NCBI RefSeq assembly: GCF_008801405.1
Contig: NZ_VZPV01000003.1
Location: 186,001 to 250,000 of the forward strand
Direction of reading: 5' to 3'
Source of the DNA: Ralstonia insidiosa
Lineage (GTDB): Bacteria; Pseudomonadota; Gammaproteobacteria; Burkholderiales; Burkholderiaceae
Length of the DNA: 64,000 bases
A program made the position numbers and the translations under genes. Below the pieces are notes generated by a model. That model did no database searches. It saw only the letters and a list, made by a program, of their open reading frames with translations, and had not been told where the DNA came from. Shown here in pieces: positions 38,081 through 47,255 of the stretch (positions are counted from its first letter, which is position 1; each line of letters opens with the position of its first letter).

Positions 38081-38863
38081 ATGGAGCCGGTAGTCTGCCG
38101 GCGCGCGCGGCCGCTGCTGGGCACGTTGGTTGATGTGCAGGCCGAAGGGGCAGGCGCGCCGGCGGCCGTGGCGGTGGCATTCGAAGAGATTGCCGCCGTG
38201 CACACGCTGCTGAGCTTTCATGCACCGAACAGCGAGCTGCAGTTGATCAACCGTGCGGCGCCCGGCGCACGGCTGCACGTTGATCAACGAACGGTCACGG
38301 TGCTGCGCCTTGCCGCCGCGCTGTATGACGCATCGGCGCGCGCGTTCGACTGCCGTGTCGGCACACCTGAACAGTTGGCCGACACGCGTTTTCCTGTTGC
38401 CTTCGAGGGCGACATGCTCATCAAACAGACTGGCGCATCGATGGACTTGGGTGGCATCGCCAAGGGCTATGCCGTCGATCGCGCCATCGAGGTGATGCTG
38501 GCGCATGCCATTGAACGCGCAGTCGTCAATGCCGGTGGTGACTTGCGCCACTGCGGTGTACGGCCGATGGCGGTGCAGGTGCGCGACCCGCGCAATGCGG
38601 CGCATGTGGCCACGACGGTAATGCTCGACAATGCGGCGCTCGCCAGTTCCACTGCGGGTGGTTTGGGTGCGCATGCTGGCAGCGTGTCACGCATTCACGA
38701 TGCCGATCGAACTCATCTCCCAGCGCTTGCCGGGGCAACCGTGCAGGCACCTACCTGCATGCTGGCTGATGCGTTGACCAAGATCGTGCTCGCCACAGGT
38801 GATGTCACGCATCCGCTTCTGAATCAGTACGGCGCGACGGTGGCCGTATACTCGCCGGGTTAA
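38081..38863 (+). CDS. apbE: FAD:protein FMN transferase
   Basis: A 260-residue ApbE-type flavin transferase that moves FMN from FAD onto Thr/Ser of SGATxS motifs in exported proteins. Family marks are LGTLVDVQAE at the N-terminus, the segment MDLGGIAKGYAVDRAIEVM and VNAGGDLRHCGVRPMAV, all FAD/Mg-binding. It is shorter than many ApbE proteins (about 330) and lacks an obvious signal peptide, so it may act in the cytoplasm or use an uncleaved export signal. It follows the FMN-binding gene with 7 bp between. Confidence 0.88.
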   Translation: MEPVVCRRARPLLGTLVDVQAEGAGAPAAVAVAFEEIAAVHTLLSFHAPNSELQLINRAAPGARLHVDQRTVTVLRLAAALYDASARAFDCRVGTPEQLADTRFPVAFEGDMLIKQTGASMDLGGIAKGYAVDRAIEVMLAHAIERAVVNAGGDLRHCGVRPMAVQVRDPRNAAHVATTVMLDNAALASSTAGGLGAHAGSVSRIHDADRTHLPALAGATVQAPTCMLADALTKIVLATGDVTHPLLNQYGATVAVYSPG

Positions 38864-38881
38864 CCGGTTGCCCAGTCCGTC

Positions 38882-39361
38882 ATGTCCGCCTCTCCCCGTT
38901 TTACCCACCATCTGCGTGAAAGCGCCTTCCGCCTCAGCCGCCGTCGGCGCTGGATGGTGTATGGCGTGTTTGCGGTGCTGCTGGTGACAGGGCTGGTCTG
39001 GCTGGCGCTGCATTTTCTGGATGACGGCAGCGAGGGCGGCATGCTGGCGCTGGCGTGGAGCATGAAGCTCCATGGCGCGGCGGCCATGGCGGGTTTGTAT
39101 CTGTTCGGCATGCTGTGGGGCCCGCATATCCGCAATGCATGGGTGCGACGGCGCAATCGCGCGGCGGGCGCGGTGTTCGGCACGCTGACTGCCGTGCTGG
39201 TGGTGACGGGCTATGCGCTGTACTACGTCAACGGCGAGCTGCCGCGCCAGGGTGCGGAGATCCTGCACTGGGTGGCCGGGGCGGTGGTGGGCATCGCCTT
39301 GTGGGTGCACATCGTGATTGGCCGCCGCAAGCGCCGTGCGGTGTCGACCTTCCAGATGTGA
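38882..39361 (+). CDS. Four-helix membrane protein, cytochrome b-like
   Basis: A 159-residue membrane protein with four predicted helices (about 25-46, 62-81, 94-115, 128-148) and conserved-looking His residues in KLHGAA, GPHIR, LHWVAG and WVHIV. This pattern is like the small b-type haem or DUF4405-like partners of flavinylated proteins. It lies 18 bp after apbE in the same direction. Possible role: quinol oxidation and electron supply to the FMN-binding protein. No family assignment is certain. Confidence 0.7.
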   Translation: MSASPRFTHHLRESAFRLSRRRRWMVYGVFAVLLVTGLVWLALHFLDDGSEGGMLALAWSMKLHGAAAMAGLYLFGMLWGPHIRNAWVRRRNRAAGAVFGTLTAVLVVTGYALYYVNGELPRQGAEILHWVAGAVVGIALWVHIVIGRRKRRAVSTFQM

Positions 39362-39364
39362 GGG

Positions 39365-40288
39365 TCAGACGGGCAACTCCGGCCCGTCTTGCAACAGCGC
39401 GTCTTGCAACAGCGGGTTGGCCGCTGCGAATTCAGCCAGATGCTCCAGCAGTGCGCGCACCTTGCGCGGCAATTGCTGCTGCGGCCACACCGCATAGATG
39501 GTGCGCTGCGGCGTTTGCCATTCCGGCAGCACGCGTACCAGGCGGCCGGCTTCCAACGCCGCATGACACAGCGTGCGCGGGCAATACAGCAGTCCCTGTC
39601 CCGCCTCTGCCAGCGAAGCCGCCAACTCGATATCGTTCACGTCGCATTGCCCTTGCGGTTGCATCTCGATGGTCTCCTTGCCATCCGGCGAGGTGAAGCG
39701 CCAGGTGGAAATGGGCGATGCCACTATCAGACGATGCGTTTCCAACTCGTGCGGATGCGCCGGTGCGCCGTGCTCGGCCAGATAGGCGGGCGAGGCCACC
39801 AGCACGATCCCGATGACCCCCAGCCGGCGCTGCCGCAGCTTGGGGTCATCCTGCGGCCCGACACGGATGGCCAGGTCCGCACCATGCCGCCAGACATCTT
39901 CATTGCGATTGCTCAGCGACAGCTCCAGCCGGATCTCCGGCCACGCCGCCATGAAGCTCGCATAGGCCGGCCCCAGCAGCCCGCGTGACAGGTTCAGCGG
40001 CGCCAGCACGCGCAGGGTGCCCTTGATCTGGTTGAGGTCGTCGTCGAGTGTTGCGGTGGCTTGCGTGAGCGCGGTCAGCAGCGGGCGGCACTGCTCGTAA
40101 TAGAGCAGGCCTTCCGGCGTGGGCTTCAGGCTGCGGGCGCTGCGCAGCAGGAGCTGGCAGCCGAGGGTGGCCTCCAGCTTCTGCAGGCGCCGCGTCAGGG
40201 TAGCTGCAGGCAGGTTGGCCTGGCGTGCTGCTGCCTGCAGGCTGCCGTGGTCCACGATGGAAACGAAGAGGGCAAGGTCGTCAAGCAT
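39365..40288 (-). CDS. LysR-family regulator, divergent from DUF2798 gene
   Basis: A 307-residue LysR-type regulator: the helix-turn-helix is in residues 1-60 (SLQAAARQANLPAATLTRRLQKLE) and the effector domain follows from about 90. It belongs to the CrgA/DsdC-like single-ring subgroup by pattern (LLLRSARSLKPTPEG). It is transcribed away from the DUF2798 gene at 40395; inverted repeats in the 106-bp gap are likely binding sites. The gene ends three bases after the membrane protein stop, convergent. Confidence 0.87.
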   Translation of the reverse strand: MLDDLALFVSIVDHGSLQAAARQANLPAATLTRRLQKLEATLGCQLLLRSARSLKPTPEGLLYYEQCRPLLTALTQATATLDDDLNQIKGTLRVLAPLNLSRGLLGPAYASFMAAWPEIRLELSLSNRNEDVWRHGADLAIRVGPQDDPKLRQRRLGVIGIVLVASPAYLAEHGAPAHPHELETHRLIVASPISTWRFTSPDGKETIEMQPQGQCDVNDIELAASLAEAGQGLLYCPRTLCHAALEAGRLVRVLPEWQTPQRTIYAVWPQQQLPRKVRALLEHLAEFAAANPLLQDALLQDGPELPV

Positions 40289-40290
40289 GA

Positions 40291-40340
40291 TTCCATTTTT
40301 GGAATTTAAGTTTCAATAAACATCTATAGTTTCTTGAAAC
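40291..40340. promoter_or_regulatory. Inverted repeats in LysR / DUF2798 divergent promoter
   Basis: TTCCATTTTTGGAA (40291-40304) and the pair GTTTCAA (40310-40316) with TTGAAAC (40334-40340) lie between the two divergent genes in AT-rich DNA. Both are plausible LysR sites. Confidence 0.5.
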
Positions 40341-40394
40341 GCGGTTGTCTAGCATACCGTCAATCACATTTGATGGCTTGCAAGGAGAACCGCC

Positions 40395-40646
40395 ATGTCG
40401 ATGCTTGTTTCGCTACCTACGCGCCTCCGTGTCACGTTTGCCTGGTTGATGTCTGGCCTGATGTCGCTGTTGATGACGGGCTGGATTGGCTGGATCAACG
40501 CCGGCTTCAGCGCAGACTTCGTCGCCCGCTGGGCGCATGCTTTCGTGCTGGCCTGGCCGGCAGCATTCACCATCGTGCTGATCGCCGCGCCCACCGTGCA
40601 GCGCCTGACGCAACGCCTGGTGCTGCCGGATGCGCTGCAGCCCTGA
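40395..40646 (+). CDS. DUF2798 small membrane protein
   Basis: An 83-residue protein with two hydrophobic helices (about 12-35 and 45-65). The first reads FAWLMSGLMSLLMTGWIGWINAG, then FVARWAHAFVLAWPAAF, as in the DUF2798 family of small inner-membrane proteins of unknown function, often found next to LysR regulators. An AAGGAGAA sits 7 bases before the ATG. It is probably regulated by the divergent LysR gene. Confidence 0.8.
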   Translation: MSMLVSLPTRLRVTFAWLMSGLMSLLMTGWIGWINAGFSADFVARWAHAFVLAWPAAFTIVLIAAPTVQRLTQRLVLPDALQP

Positions 40647-40658
40647 CTGAAAAAGAAA

Positions 40659-40686
40659 TCGGCCCACCGGGAGGACGGTGGGCCGA
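40659..40686. terminator. Strong hairpin after DUF2798 gene
   Basis: A perfect 11-bp stem (40659-40669 with 40676-40686) with a 6-base loop. On the minus strand it is followed by TTTCTTTTTC, on the plus strand by AAAG only. It follows the DUF2798 stop by 12 bp. Confidence 0.6.
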
Positions 40687-41055
40687 AAGTTGACAGCAGG
40701 AAAGACCGACCAAAATCGGTGTGACACGCAGGTTGGCGGTATGCGCATGTCTCAATCGCAACGTCACCAACCCAATCGCACATGACAACACTGACTCGGC
40801 AACCTTCGGTTGAACGCGCAGCGCGGATTCCCCAATCACGCTGCAAGCCCATCCTTGCCAAGCATTGCTGCCCGACGCGCCCTACCTGACACCCGACCGC
40901 CTCCACCTTGCACACTGGCGGAGTTCGTCGCCAAGCAGTGATTGCACTGTATGACCCGTCGGCTTTCGTCAAACTTTCGGAGGCGCTCAGGACTTACCCG
41001 CATGTGCGTGCCCCCGTGCGGCAGAATGGCAGCCTCATCACACGGACTGCCCACC
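40687..41055. other. 369-bp stretch without a recognisable gene
   Basis: No ORF with codon use like the neighbours, no RNA gene and no repeat that I can see. The last 120 bp form an in-frame upstream extension of the next GNAT gene but lack domain content. Confidence 0.4.
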
Positions 41056-41523
41056 ATGCCCGCATCTGCCGAACTGCTGATCCGCCCCATCCGCCAAGAC
41101 GACTACGACGCCTGGAAACCCCTCTGGGACGGCTACAACGCCTTCTACGGCCGGGCCGGGGAAACCGCCTTGCCCGACTTCGTCACGCAGACGACGTGGC
41201 AACGTTTCTTTGACGAGCACGAACCCGTCTACGCCATGGTTGCCGAGCGCGATGGCGTGTTGCTCGGCATCGTGCATTTCCTCTTCCATCGCAGCACGAC
41301 GCAGGTGCAGATGACCTGCTATCTGCAGGATCTGTTCACCGTAGAGGCGGCACGCGGGCAGGGCGTGGGGCGTGCACTGATCGAAGCCGTCTATCGCCGC
41401 GCAGCAGAGGCCGGCCTGCCGCGCGTTTACTGGCAGACGCATGAGACCAACGCGACGGCGATGAAGCTCTACGACACGGTCGCGGAAAAATCGGGCTTTG
41501 TGGTCTACCGCAAGTTTCTGTAA
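41056..41523 (+). CDS. GNAT-family N-acetyltransferase
   Basis: A 155-residue GNAT protein beginning MPASAELLIRPIRQDD. The acetyl-CoA motif is LFTVEAARGQGVGRALIEAVYRRA (about residues 92-115), followed by YWQTHETNATAMKLYDTVAEKSGF, the common pattern of GNATs close to the yeast Hpa2 type. The target is unknown. The ATG at 41056 matches the family start, and no strong Shine-Dalgarno is seen. Confidence 0.85.
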   Translation: MPASAELLIRPIRQDDYDAWKPLWDGYNAFYGRAGETALPDFVTQTTWQRFFDEHEPVYAMVAERDGVLLGIVHFLFHRSTTQVQMTCYLQDLFTVEAARGQGVGRALIEAVYRRAAEAGLPRVYWQTHETNATAMKLYDTVAEKSGFVVYRKFL

Positions 41524-41533
41524 CGCTCGCGCG

Positions 41534-43072
41534 CTAGCCCGCCACGCGGAACACGCTGACCGCCCGCGCCAGCTCCTGCGCCTGCTCTTCCAGCGATTCC
41601 GCCGCGGCCGCGGCCTGTTCGACCAGCGCGGCGTTCTGCTGCGTCACCTGGTCCATCTGCGTGACGGCCTGGTTGACCTGCTCGATACCGCTGCTCTGTT
41701 CGGCCGAGGCGGCACTGATCTCGTCCATGATCTGCGTGACGCGCGCGATCGCTTGCACGATGCGCTCCATCGTGGCGCCCGCTTCGCTCACCAGCGTGGA
41801 ACCCGTCGCCACGCGCTCGGCGGATTCACCAATCAGCGCCTTGATCTCCTTGGCCGCCGCTGCGGAACGCTGCGCCAGCGTGCGCACCTCGCCCGCCACC
41901 ACGGCAAAGCCGCGGCCTTGTTCGCCAGCACGTGCTGCTTCGACTGCCGCGTTGAGCGCGAGGATGTTGGTCTGGAACGCAATCCCTTCAATCACGCCGA
42001 TGATGTCGACGATCTTGCGGCTGCTGTCGCTGATCTCGCCCATGGTGGACACCACACGCGCCACCACCTCGCCGCCCTGGCTGGCCGTGCTGGACGCATC
42101 GCCCGCAAGCGCGCTGGCGTGGCGGGCGTTATCGGCGTTCTGACGCACGATGCCCGTGAGCTGCTCCATGCTCGATGCGGTTTCTTCCAGCGATGAAGCC
42201 TGTTCTTCCGTACGTTGCGACAAGTCTGCATTGCCTGCCGCAATCTGCTTGGAAGCCACGTTGATCTGCTCGATGCCGGACTGGATGCGCGCCACCGTGC
42301 CAGTCAGCGTGGATTGCATCGTATGCATGGCGTGCAGCAGGCTTGACCGGTCATTTGCACGCAGCGCAACCGGCACGCTCAGGTCGCCGTCGGCAATCTG
42401 CGTGCACACGGCGGCGGCATAGCCGGGCTCGCCGCCCAGGCTGCGCTGGATGTTGCGGATCAGCGCCAGCATCAGCAGCGTCAGCAGCAGGCCGATGGTC
42501 AGCACGATGGCCGTGCCCTTGATTGCGTTGTCGCGCAGTATGGCGTCGATGTCGTCGATATAGGCGCCGGTATAGACGTGCCAATCCCAGTCGGACAGGT
42601 ACTGCGCGTACGTGAGTTTGGGAACCGGTTTTTCCGTGCCCGGGCGCGGAAATTCATATTCGATGAAGCCTGTGCCGACCCCGATGATGCGCTTGACCGC
42701 CTGCACGCCGGCCGGGTCGTTCAGGCTATCGACGTGTTGATTCTCTGAGGTCGGCTTGACCGGCAACAGCAGAATGATCTGCCCCGACGTCATCACGCCG
42801 ATGTATCCGTTCTTGCCGAAGCGGATGGGGCGCAGCGCTTCCAGCGCGGCGCGTTTGGCGTCGTCCACCGGCATGGTCTGCTTGGCGGCGCGATCCTGGT
42901 ACGACTTGATGACGGCCGTGGCGCTTTCGATCTGGTGCTGCAGGTCCAGCCGTTTCTCGTTCAGCATGGTGGTGCGGTTGGCCAGCAGGCCGATCGCCAG
43001 CAGCGCGCTCAGGCTTACCCACAGCAGCGCAAGCGTCGCGTACAGCTTGGCGTTCAAGGTCAGTCGTTTCAT
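41534..43072 (-). CDS. Methyl-accepting chemotaxis protein with sCache ligand domain
   Basis: A 512-residue chemoreceptor. TM1 is at about 10-31, then comes a periplasmic single-Cache-type domain (about 35-185, including [20 protein letters not shown] and [14 protein letters not shown]). TM2 is at about 190-210, followed by a HAMP region and a signalling domain with the highly conserved tip [41 protein letters not shown]. It has no C-terminal pentapeptide for CheR. Such Cache receptors sense small organic acids or amines. The frame is open upstream to 43528, but [10 protein letters not shown] with TM1 is the natural start. Confidence 0.93.
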   Translation of the reverse strand: MKRLTLNAKLYATLALLWVSLSALLAIGLLANRTTMLNEKRLDLQHQIESATAVIKSYQDRAAKQTMPVDDAKRAALEALRPIRFGKNGYIGVMTSGQIILLLPVKPTSENQHVDSLNDPAGVQAVKRIIGVGTGFIEYEFPRPGTEKPVPKLTYAQYLSDWDWHVYTGAYIDDIDAILRDNAIKGTAIVLTIGLLLTLLMLALIRNIQRSLGGEPGYAAAVCTQIADGDLSVPVALRANDRSSLLHAMHTMQSTLTGTVARIQSGIEQINVASKQIAAGNADLSQRTEEQASSLEETASSMEQLTGIVRQNADNARHASALAGDASSTASQGGEVVARVVSTMGEISDSSRKIVDIIGVIEGIAFQTNILALNAAVEAARAGEQGRGFAVVAGEVRTLAQRSAAAAKEIKALIGESAERVATGSTLVSEAGATMERIVQAIARVTQIMDEISAASAEQSSGIEQVNQAVTQMDQVTQQNAALVEQAAAAAESLEEQAQELARAVSVFRVAG

Positions 43073-43487
43073 GTGGTTGTTGTTGTCTCGTGCGTGTCTC
43101 CGTCGCATTTCGGCCAGCCGCCAGCCAGCCGCCCCTTGTGTGCGACGAATAGAGATACGGCAACCAGTTGCATATCTGAAGAGACGTCCCTCGAAAGAGG
43201 GAGGGCCTGCGCGCCGCATCTTTCCGGCTACACCGGCTACTGCGTACGGGTATTGATGGAGATGGCTGCCGGTTTTGGCGCCGGCGTCTTGGGTAGGAGA
43301 GGAAGGAGGGGCGCTGTCGATTGATGCAGGGCTGGCCGACCTCGCCAAGACCAGCGCCCCGCGCGCCATCCGGCCGATCGGCCGGCTTCTGGCGCACCAA
43401 CTTTTCACAAAACCATAGGGTATTCCCGCATCTGCGATTTCGAAGACGCGGTCTATAGTTGCACCTGTGTTCCAGATATTAACAGAC
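43073..43487. other. Divergent intergenic region (MCP / catabolic operon)
   Basis: About 415 bp. I see no RNA gene. The part near 43430-43480 is AT-richer, with TATAGT at 43454-43459 as a possible -10 box of the operon, but no good -35 box in front of it. Confidence 0.4.
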
Positions 43488-43503
43488 GTTTCATAGGTAA
43501 AAC
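43488..43503. promoter_or_regulatory. Candidate IclR operator, operon side
   Basis: GTTTCATAGGTAAAAC lies 27 bp before the first gene of the catabolic operon. It matches the box before the porin (56377-56392, GTTTCATAGGTGGAAC) at 14 of 16 positions. The second box fits GTTYCA-N4-TGRAAC, an IclR-like palindrome. Confidence 0.7.
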
Positions 43504-43530
43504 AAGTGAAACGTGATGGAGTCGACAAAT

Positions 43531-43836
43531 ATGCAGCCGCAATTCAACCCCGACCTCGCTCCGTGGGAGCCGATTTCTCCAAACAACGTCGCTGGCAAGG
43601 GCCGTGTTGAGCGCCCGGGCCACGTCGCCAATCTGGTGTGGCAGACGCGTGCTGCTGAGCCGACGCCCTATGAGAACCAACTGGCCGATTCGCTGGAGGC
43701 GGCGTTCCTGGGTGGCGCGCAAACGCCGGCCGACATCGTCGTCGTGCTGAACGAACGTGGCCCGCGCAACGCCGCTGGCGGTGAGGCCTGGACGGAAGAC
43801 GCGTTCCTGGCCGAAATGCGCCGCCTGGGCGCCTGA
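43531..43836 (+). CDS. Small protein at the head of the Rieske operon
   Basis: A 101-residue protein ([19 protein letters not shown]...). The C-terminal half ([31 protein letters not shown]) looks like a small helix-turn-helix of the recombinase-like type that I recall beside Rieske oxygenases; the N-terminal half is Pro/Asn-rich. The start at 43531 is favoured by a GGAG 9 bases upstream; ATG 43516 and GTG 43513 are alternatives. Role unknown: it may regulate or assist the oxygenase. Confidence 0.7.
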   Translation: MQPQFNPDLAPWEPISPNNVAGKGRVERPGHVANLVWQTRAAEPTPYENQLADSLEAAFLGGAQTPADIVVVLNERGPRNAAGGEAWTEDAFLAEMRRLGA

Positions 43837-43920
43837 GTTCAGCCCGGTCTGATCACACACGATTCGACGCCGTACTGCCCGCAGAGGCAGCCGGCGCAAC
43901 CCCATCAAGCGAGGCAAGCA

Positions 43921-44988
43921 ATGGAAGGCAACAAGGAAGCGCAGAAGGAAGCGCGCATCAACACCGGTCTGCGCAACTACTGGTATCCGGTGGCGGCGTC
44001 GTGGAACGTGAAGAACGCACCGGTGGGCATCACCCGCCTGAGCCAGAACATCGTGCTGTGGCGTGATACCGCTGGTCAGGTGCATGCACTGGAAGACCGC
44101 TGCCCGCACCGTGGTGCACGCCTGTCGATGGGCTGGAACCTGGGCGACCACGTAGCCTGCTGGTACCACGGCGTTGAAGTGAACGGCCAAGGCACGGTCA
44201 CGAGCGTGCCGGCTGTCGATGCTTGCCCGATGGAAGGCAAGACCTGCGTGCGCAGCTACCCGGTGCAGGAACGTGCCGGCGCCATCTTCCTGTGGTTTGG
44301 CGACAAGGCGCCGTCGGAATACGACGATGCTGTCGGCACGCTGCGTTTGCCGGAAGAGCTGACCAACGAAGAGCACAGCCACTTCCTCTGCTTCGCGCAC
44401 TGGAACGTCAACTACCGCTATGCCATCGACAACGTCATGGACCCGATGCACGGCGCGTACCTGCATGCGGTGTCGCACTCGATGGCCAGCGGCGAGAAGA
44501 AAGCCGTGATGGAAGTGGTCGAAACCGAGCACGGGATCATGTTCCAGAAGACCGGCCAGCGCGGCGTGAACTTCGATTGGACCGAGTTTGGCGAGACCGG
44601 CACGATGTGGCTGCGCCTGTCGATTCCGTATCAGCCGAAGGTGGGCCCCGGTGGCCCGTTCACCATCATCGGCATTACCACGCCGGTGGATGAAGAACAC
44701 TGCATCGTCTACTTCTGGCGCACGCGTCACGTGCAAGGCTGGGAGCGCGACGTGTGGCGCTTCCTGTATCGCAATCGCCTGGAAGGCCTGCACTGGGACG
44801 TGCTCGAGCAGGACCGTGTGGTGCTCGAATCGATGGCGCCAGAGGCGCGCGACCACGAAACGCTGTATCAGCACGACATCGGCATCACGCGTATCCGCCG
44901 CCTGCTGGCGCGCCGCGCTGCCGCCGAACTGGCCGATGCGCCGGTCGCCATGCTCAAGCCCATTGCTTCGGAAGCCCAACATGCCTGA
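43921..44988 (+). CDS. Rieske-type ring-hydroxylating oxygenase, alpha subunit
   Basis: A 355-residue oxygenase subunit of the phthalate/vanillate-demethylase class. The Rieske 2Fe-2S ligands are Cys61-x-His63 and Cys80-x2-His83; the mononuclear iron site is Asp174-x2-His177-x4-His182 in NVMDPMHGAYLHAVSH. It would hydroxylate or dealkylate an aromatic substrate using electrons from the reductase encoded 10 kb downstream in the same operon (55354). There is no beta subunit, as usual in this class. The stop overlaps the next ATG by 8 bases. Confidence 0.94.
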   Translation: MEGNKEAQKEARINTGLRNYWYPVAASWNVKNAPVGITRLSQNIVLWRDTAGQVHALEDRCPHRGARLSMGWNLGDHVACWYHGVEVNGQGTVTSVPAVDACPMEGKTCVRSYPVQERAGAIFLWFGDKAPSEYDDAVGTLRLPEELTNEEHSHFLCFAHWNVNYRYAIDNVMDPMHGAYLHAVSHSMASGEKKAVMEVVETEHGIMFQKTGQRGVNFDWTEFGETGTMWLRLSIPYQPKVGPGGPFTIIGITTPVDEEHCIVYFWRTRHVQGWERDVWRFLYRNRLEGLHWDVLEQDRVVLESMAPEARDHETLYQHDIGITRIRRLLARRAAAELADAPVAMLKPIASEAQHA

Positions 44989-45754
44989 GCGCAATCCAGC
45001 CACCGGACTGCTGGCCGGCCGCAAGGTGCTTGTCACGGGCGCCGCGCGTGGGTTGGGTCTGGCGTTCGCCAAGTCCATCGCCGAAGCGGGTGGCGCGGTC
45101 GCGCTGGCAGACATTCTGGGCGAGCGTGTGCAGGAAGAGGCCGCAGCATTGCGTGCGGCCGGCTTCGAAGCCCATGGCTTCACGCTGGACTTGGGTGACC
45201 CCGCTTCCATCCAGGCTTGTGCTGCTGCGGCTGCACAGGCACTGGGCGGGTTGGACGGCCTGGTCAACAACGCGGCCATCACCAACTCGGGCGGGCGCGA
45301 TGCATCGTCCATCGACGTCGACACCTGGGACCGCGTGATGAACGTCAACGTGCGCGGCACCTGGCTGATGACGACGGCCTGCCTGCCGGCGCTCAAGGCG
45401 TCGGGCCGTGGCGCGATCGTCAACCTATCGTCAGACACGCCGCTGTGGGGCGCGCCGAACCTGCTGGCCTATGTGGCCAGCAAGAGCGCGGTCATCGGCA
45501 TGACCAAGTCATTGGCGCGTGAATGCGGCGCAGACGGCATCACCGTCAACGCCATCGCGCCGGGACTGACGCTGGTGGAAGCCACCGAATACGTGCCGGC
45601 GCATCGTCACGCGCTGTATCGCGACCAGCGCGCCATCTCGCGCGACCAAGTGCCCGGCGATGTCTGCGGCGCCGTGCTGTTCGCGCTGTCCGATCTTTCC
45701 CGATTCGTGACGGGCCAGACACTGGCCGTCAACGGCGGTTTTGTCATGCAGTAA
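44981..45754 (+). CDS. Short-chain dehydrogenase/reductase
   Basis: A 257-residue classical SDR with the cofactor motif TGAARGLGLAF (near 19-29), NNAA, catalytic Ser in NLSSDTP and YVASK (Tyr-x3-Lys). It likely oxidises an alcohol or cis-diol made by the Rieske enzyme, as dihydrodiol dehydrogenases do, or reduces a ketone; this is inferred from context. It overlaps the oxygenase gene by 8 bases, showing tight coupling. Confidence 0.92.
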   Translation: MPERNPATGLLAGRKVLVTGAARGLGLAFAKSIAEAGGAVALADILGERVQEEAAALRAAGFEAHGFTLDLGDPASIQACAAAAAQALGGLDGLVNNAAITNSGGRDASSIDVDTWDRVMNVNVRGTWLMTTACLPALKASGRGAIVNLSSDTPLWGAPNLLAYVASKSAVIGMTKSLARECGADGITVNAIAPGLTLVEATEYVPAHRHALYRDQRAISRDQVPGDVCGAVLFALSDLSRFVTGQTLAVNGGFVMQ

Positions 45755-45799
45755 CGCAAGCACATTCTGCAACCACACACCATTCAGAAGAGGCATTCG

Positions 45800-46336
45800 A
45801 TGAGCGATCTCTCCGAACAACAGCAAGTGCAGCGCACCTGGGACCGCCCGGAAGGGGCGTCGTTTGAAGACTGGATGAACAGCCGCGTGGCGCGCTTTGC
45901 CACTCGCCGGTACGACTGGGATGCCCTCAAATTCCAGGCCGACTACGACCCGAAGTACCGCCGTGCGCAGATGCGCTACGTGGGCACGGGCGGCACGGGC
46001 GTTGCGGCGGACACCAACACGGTGCCGTCGGAGCACTTCACGTTTTCGACCATGGTCATCCCGGCCGGCCACGAAGGTCCGTCGCACCTGCACACTGATG
46101 TGGAAGAGGTGTTCTTCGTCATCCGCGGCAAGCTCAAGCTGGTGCTGGAGAAGGACGGCGAGCGCTTCGAAACCATCTTGACCGATCGCGATCTCGTCTC
46201 GGTGCCGCCCGGTGTGTATCGCGAAGAAATCAACATCGGTGATGAAGACGCGCTGATGTGCGTGATGCTCGGCGCCAAGAAGCCGATCACGCCGACGTAT
46301 CCGCCCGAGCATCCGCTCACCAAGATCAAGCGTTGA
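45800..46336 (+). CDS. Cupin-domain protein
   Basis: A 178-residue single cupin. The motif 1 segment is TMVIPAGHEGPSHLHTDVEEVFFVIRGKLKL, with two His and a Glu as metal ligands; motif 2 is LVSVPPGVYREEINIGDEDALMCVM (no clear His). Cupins of this kind may be dioxygenases, isomerases or ligand-sensing proteins. It lies 45 bp after the SDR in the operon. Its role in the pathway is not known. Confidence 0.86.
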   Translation: MSDLSEQQQVQRTWDRPEGASFEDWMNSRVARFATRRYDWDALKFQADYDPKYRRAQMRYVGTGGTGVAADTNTVPSEHFTFSTMVIPAGHEGPSHLHTDVEEVFFVIRGKLKLVLEKDGERFETILTDRDLVSVPPGVYREEINIGDEDALMCVMLGAKKPITPTYPPEHPLTKIKR

Positions 46337-46340
46337 TGCC

Positions 46341-47243
46341 ATGAGCACGCAGGCTGTCATGTCCTCCCACCCGTTCCGTGTTGCTGATGCACTTGCCGTG
46401 CTCGGCGCCGAGTTTGCCGAACACACCGTCGCGATCAACGAGCAAGGCGATCGCATTGGCTTTCGGCAATGGGGTGAGCGCGGGCCGGTGGTGGTGCTGT
46501 TGCATGGCATCAGTTCCAGCGCCGCGTCATGGCTGCCTTGCGCGCAAGTCCTTTCGCAAACCACGCGCGTGTTCGCGTGGGATGCGCCGGGCTACGGCAA
46601 TTCGACATCGCTGCAAGCGCCGGCACCCCGCGCGGCTGACTATGCGGTGCGCTTGCGCGCATGGCTGGCCGCCCTGCATGTGAAGCCGGATGTGATGGTC
46701 GGACATTCGTTGGGCGCGTTGATGGCATCTGCGTATGCAGCCAATGCACCGGCGGCGATGCAGCCGAAGTGCTTGTTGCTCCTGAACCCGGCACAGGGCT
46801 ACGGCCAGCCGGGGCAGGAACAGGCGTCCCGCACTGTGCAGGCTCAACGTCTTGCAACGCTCGATCAATTGGGCATCGACGGCATGGCGGAATCGCGCCA
46901 CGCGCATCTGCTTCGCCCCGATGCCAGCAACGAAGAGCGCGCCTGGGTGCGCTGGAACATGAAGCGCCTGAACGATGGGGGCTACCGCCAGGCAGTGGCC
47001 ATGCTCAGCGGCGACGACATTGGCGCCTATCTGCGCAAGCGCCCGGCATCGACACTCGCTCGCGTGGCCTGTGGTGATGTTGACAGCATCACGCCGCCGC
47101 AAGGCTGCGAAGCCTTGGCCGAGACGTTCGATCTGCCGTTCGCGCTCGTGCCGTCTGCCGGACACGCTTCCTATATCGATGCACCTGAAGCGGTTGCAGG
47201 CTGGATCGAACAAGCCGTCCTCTCTCAATCCCGAAACGCGTAA
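46341..47243 (+). CDS. Alpha/beta hydrolase (serine nucleophile)
   Basis: A 300-residue alpha/beta hydrolase. VVVLLHGISSSAASWLPC has the oxyanion HG, the nucleophile elbow is MVGHSLGALMAS, and the Asp (CGDVDSITPP) and His (SAGHASYID) complete the triad. It may be a C-C bond hydrolase for a ring-cleavage product or an ester/lactone hydrolase. It lies 4 bp downstream of the cupin gene. Confidence 0.9.
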   Translation: MSTQAVMSSHPFRVADALAVLGAEFAEHTVAINEQGDRIGFRQWGERGPVVVLLHGISSSAASWLPCAQVLSQTTRVFAWDAPGYGNSTSLQAPAPRAADYAVRLRAWLAALHVKPDVMVGHSLGALMASAYAANAPAAMQPKCLLLLNPAQGYGQPGQEQASRTVQAQRLATLDQLGIDGMAESRHAHLLRPDASNEERAWVRWNMKRLNDGGYRQAVAMLSGDDIGAYLRKRPASTLARVACGDVDSITPPQGCEALAETFDLPFALVPSAGHASYIDAPEAVAGWIEQAVLSQSRNA

Positions 47244-47255
47244 GCGCCAACACGT

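Noticed and set aside
43453..45438. A 661-codon open frame on the minus strand across the Rieske and SDR genes
   Set aside because: It lies antisense to genes with clear motifs, and its protein is rich in His, Arg and Gln without domains. It is a GC-rich third-position shadow.
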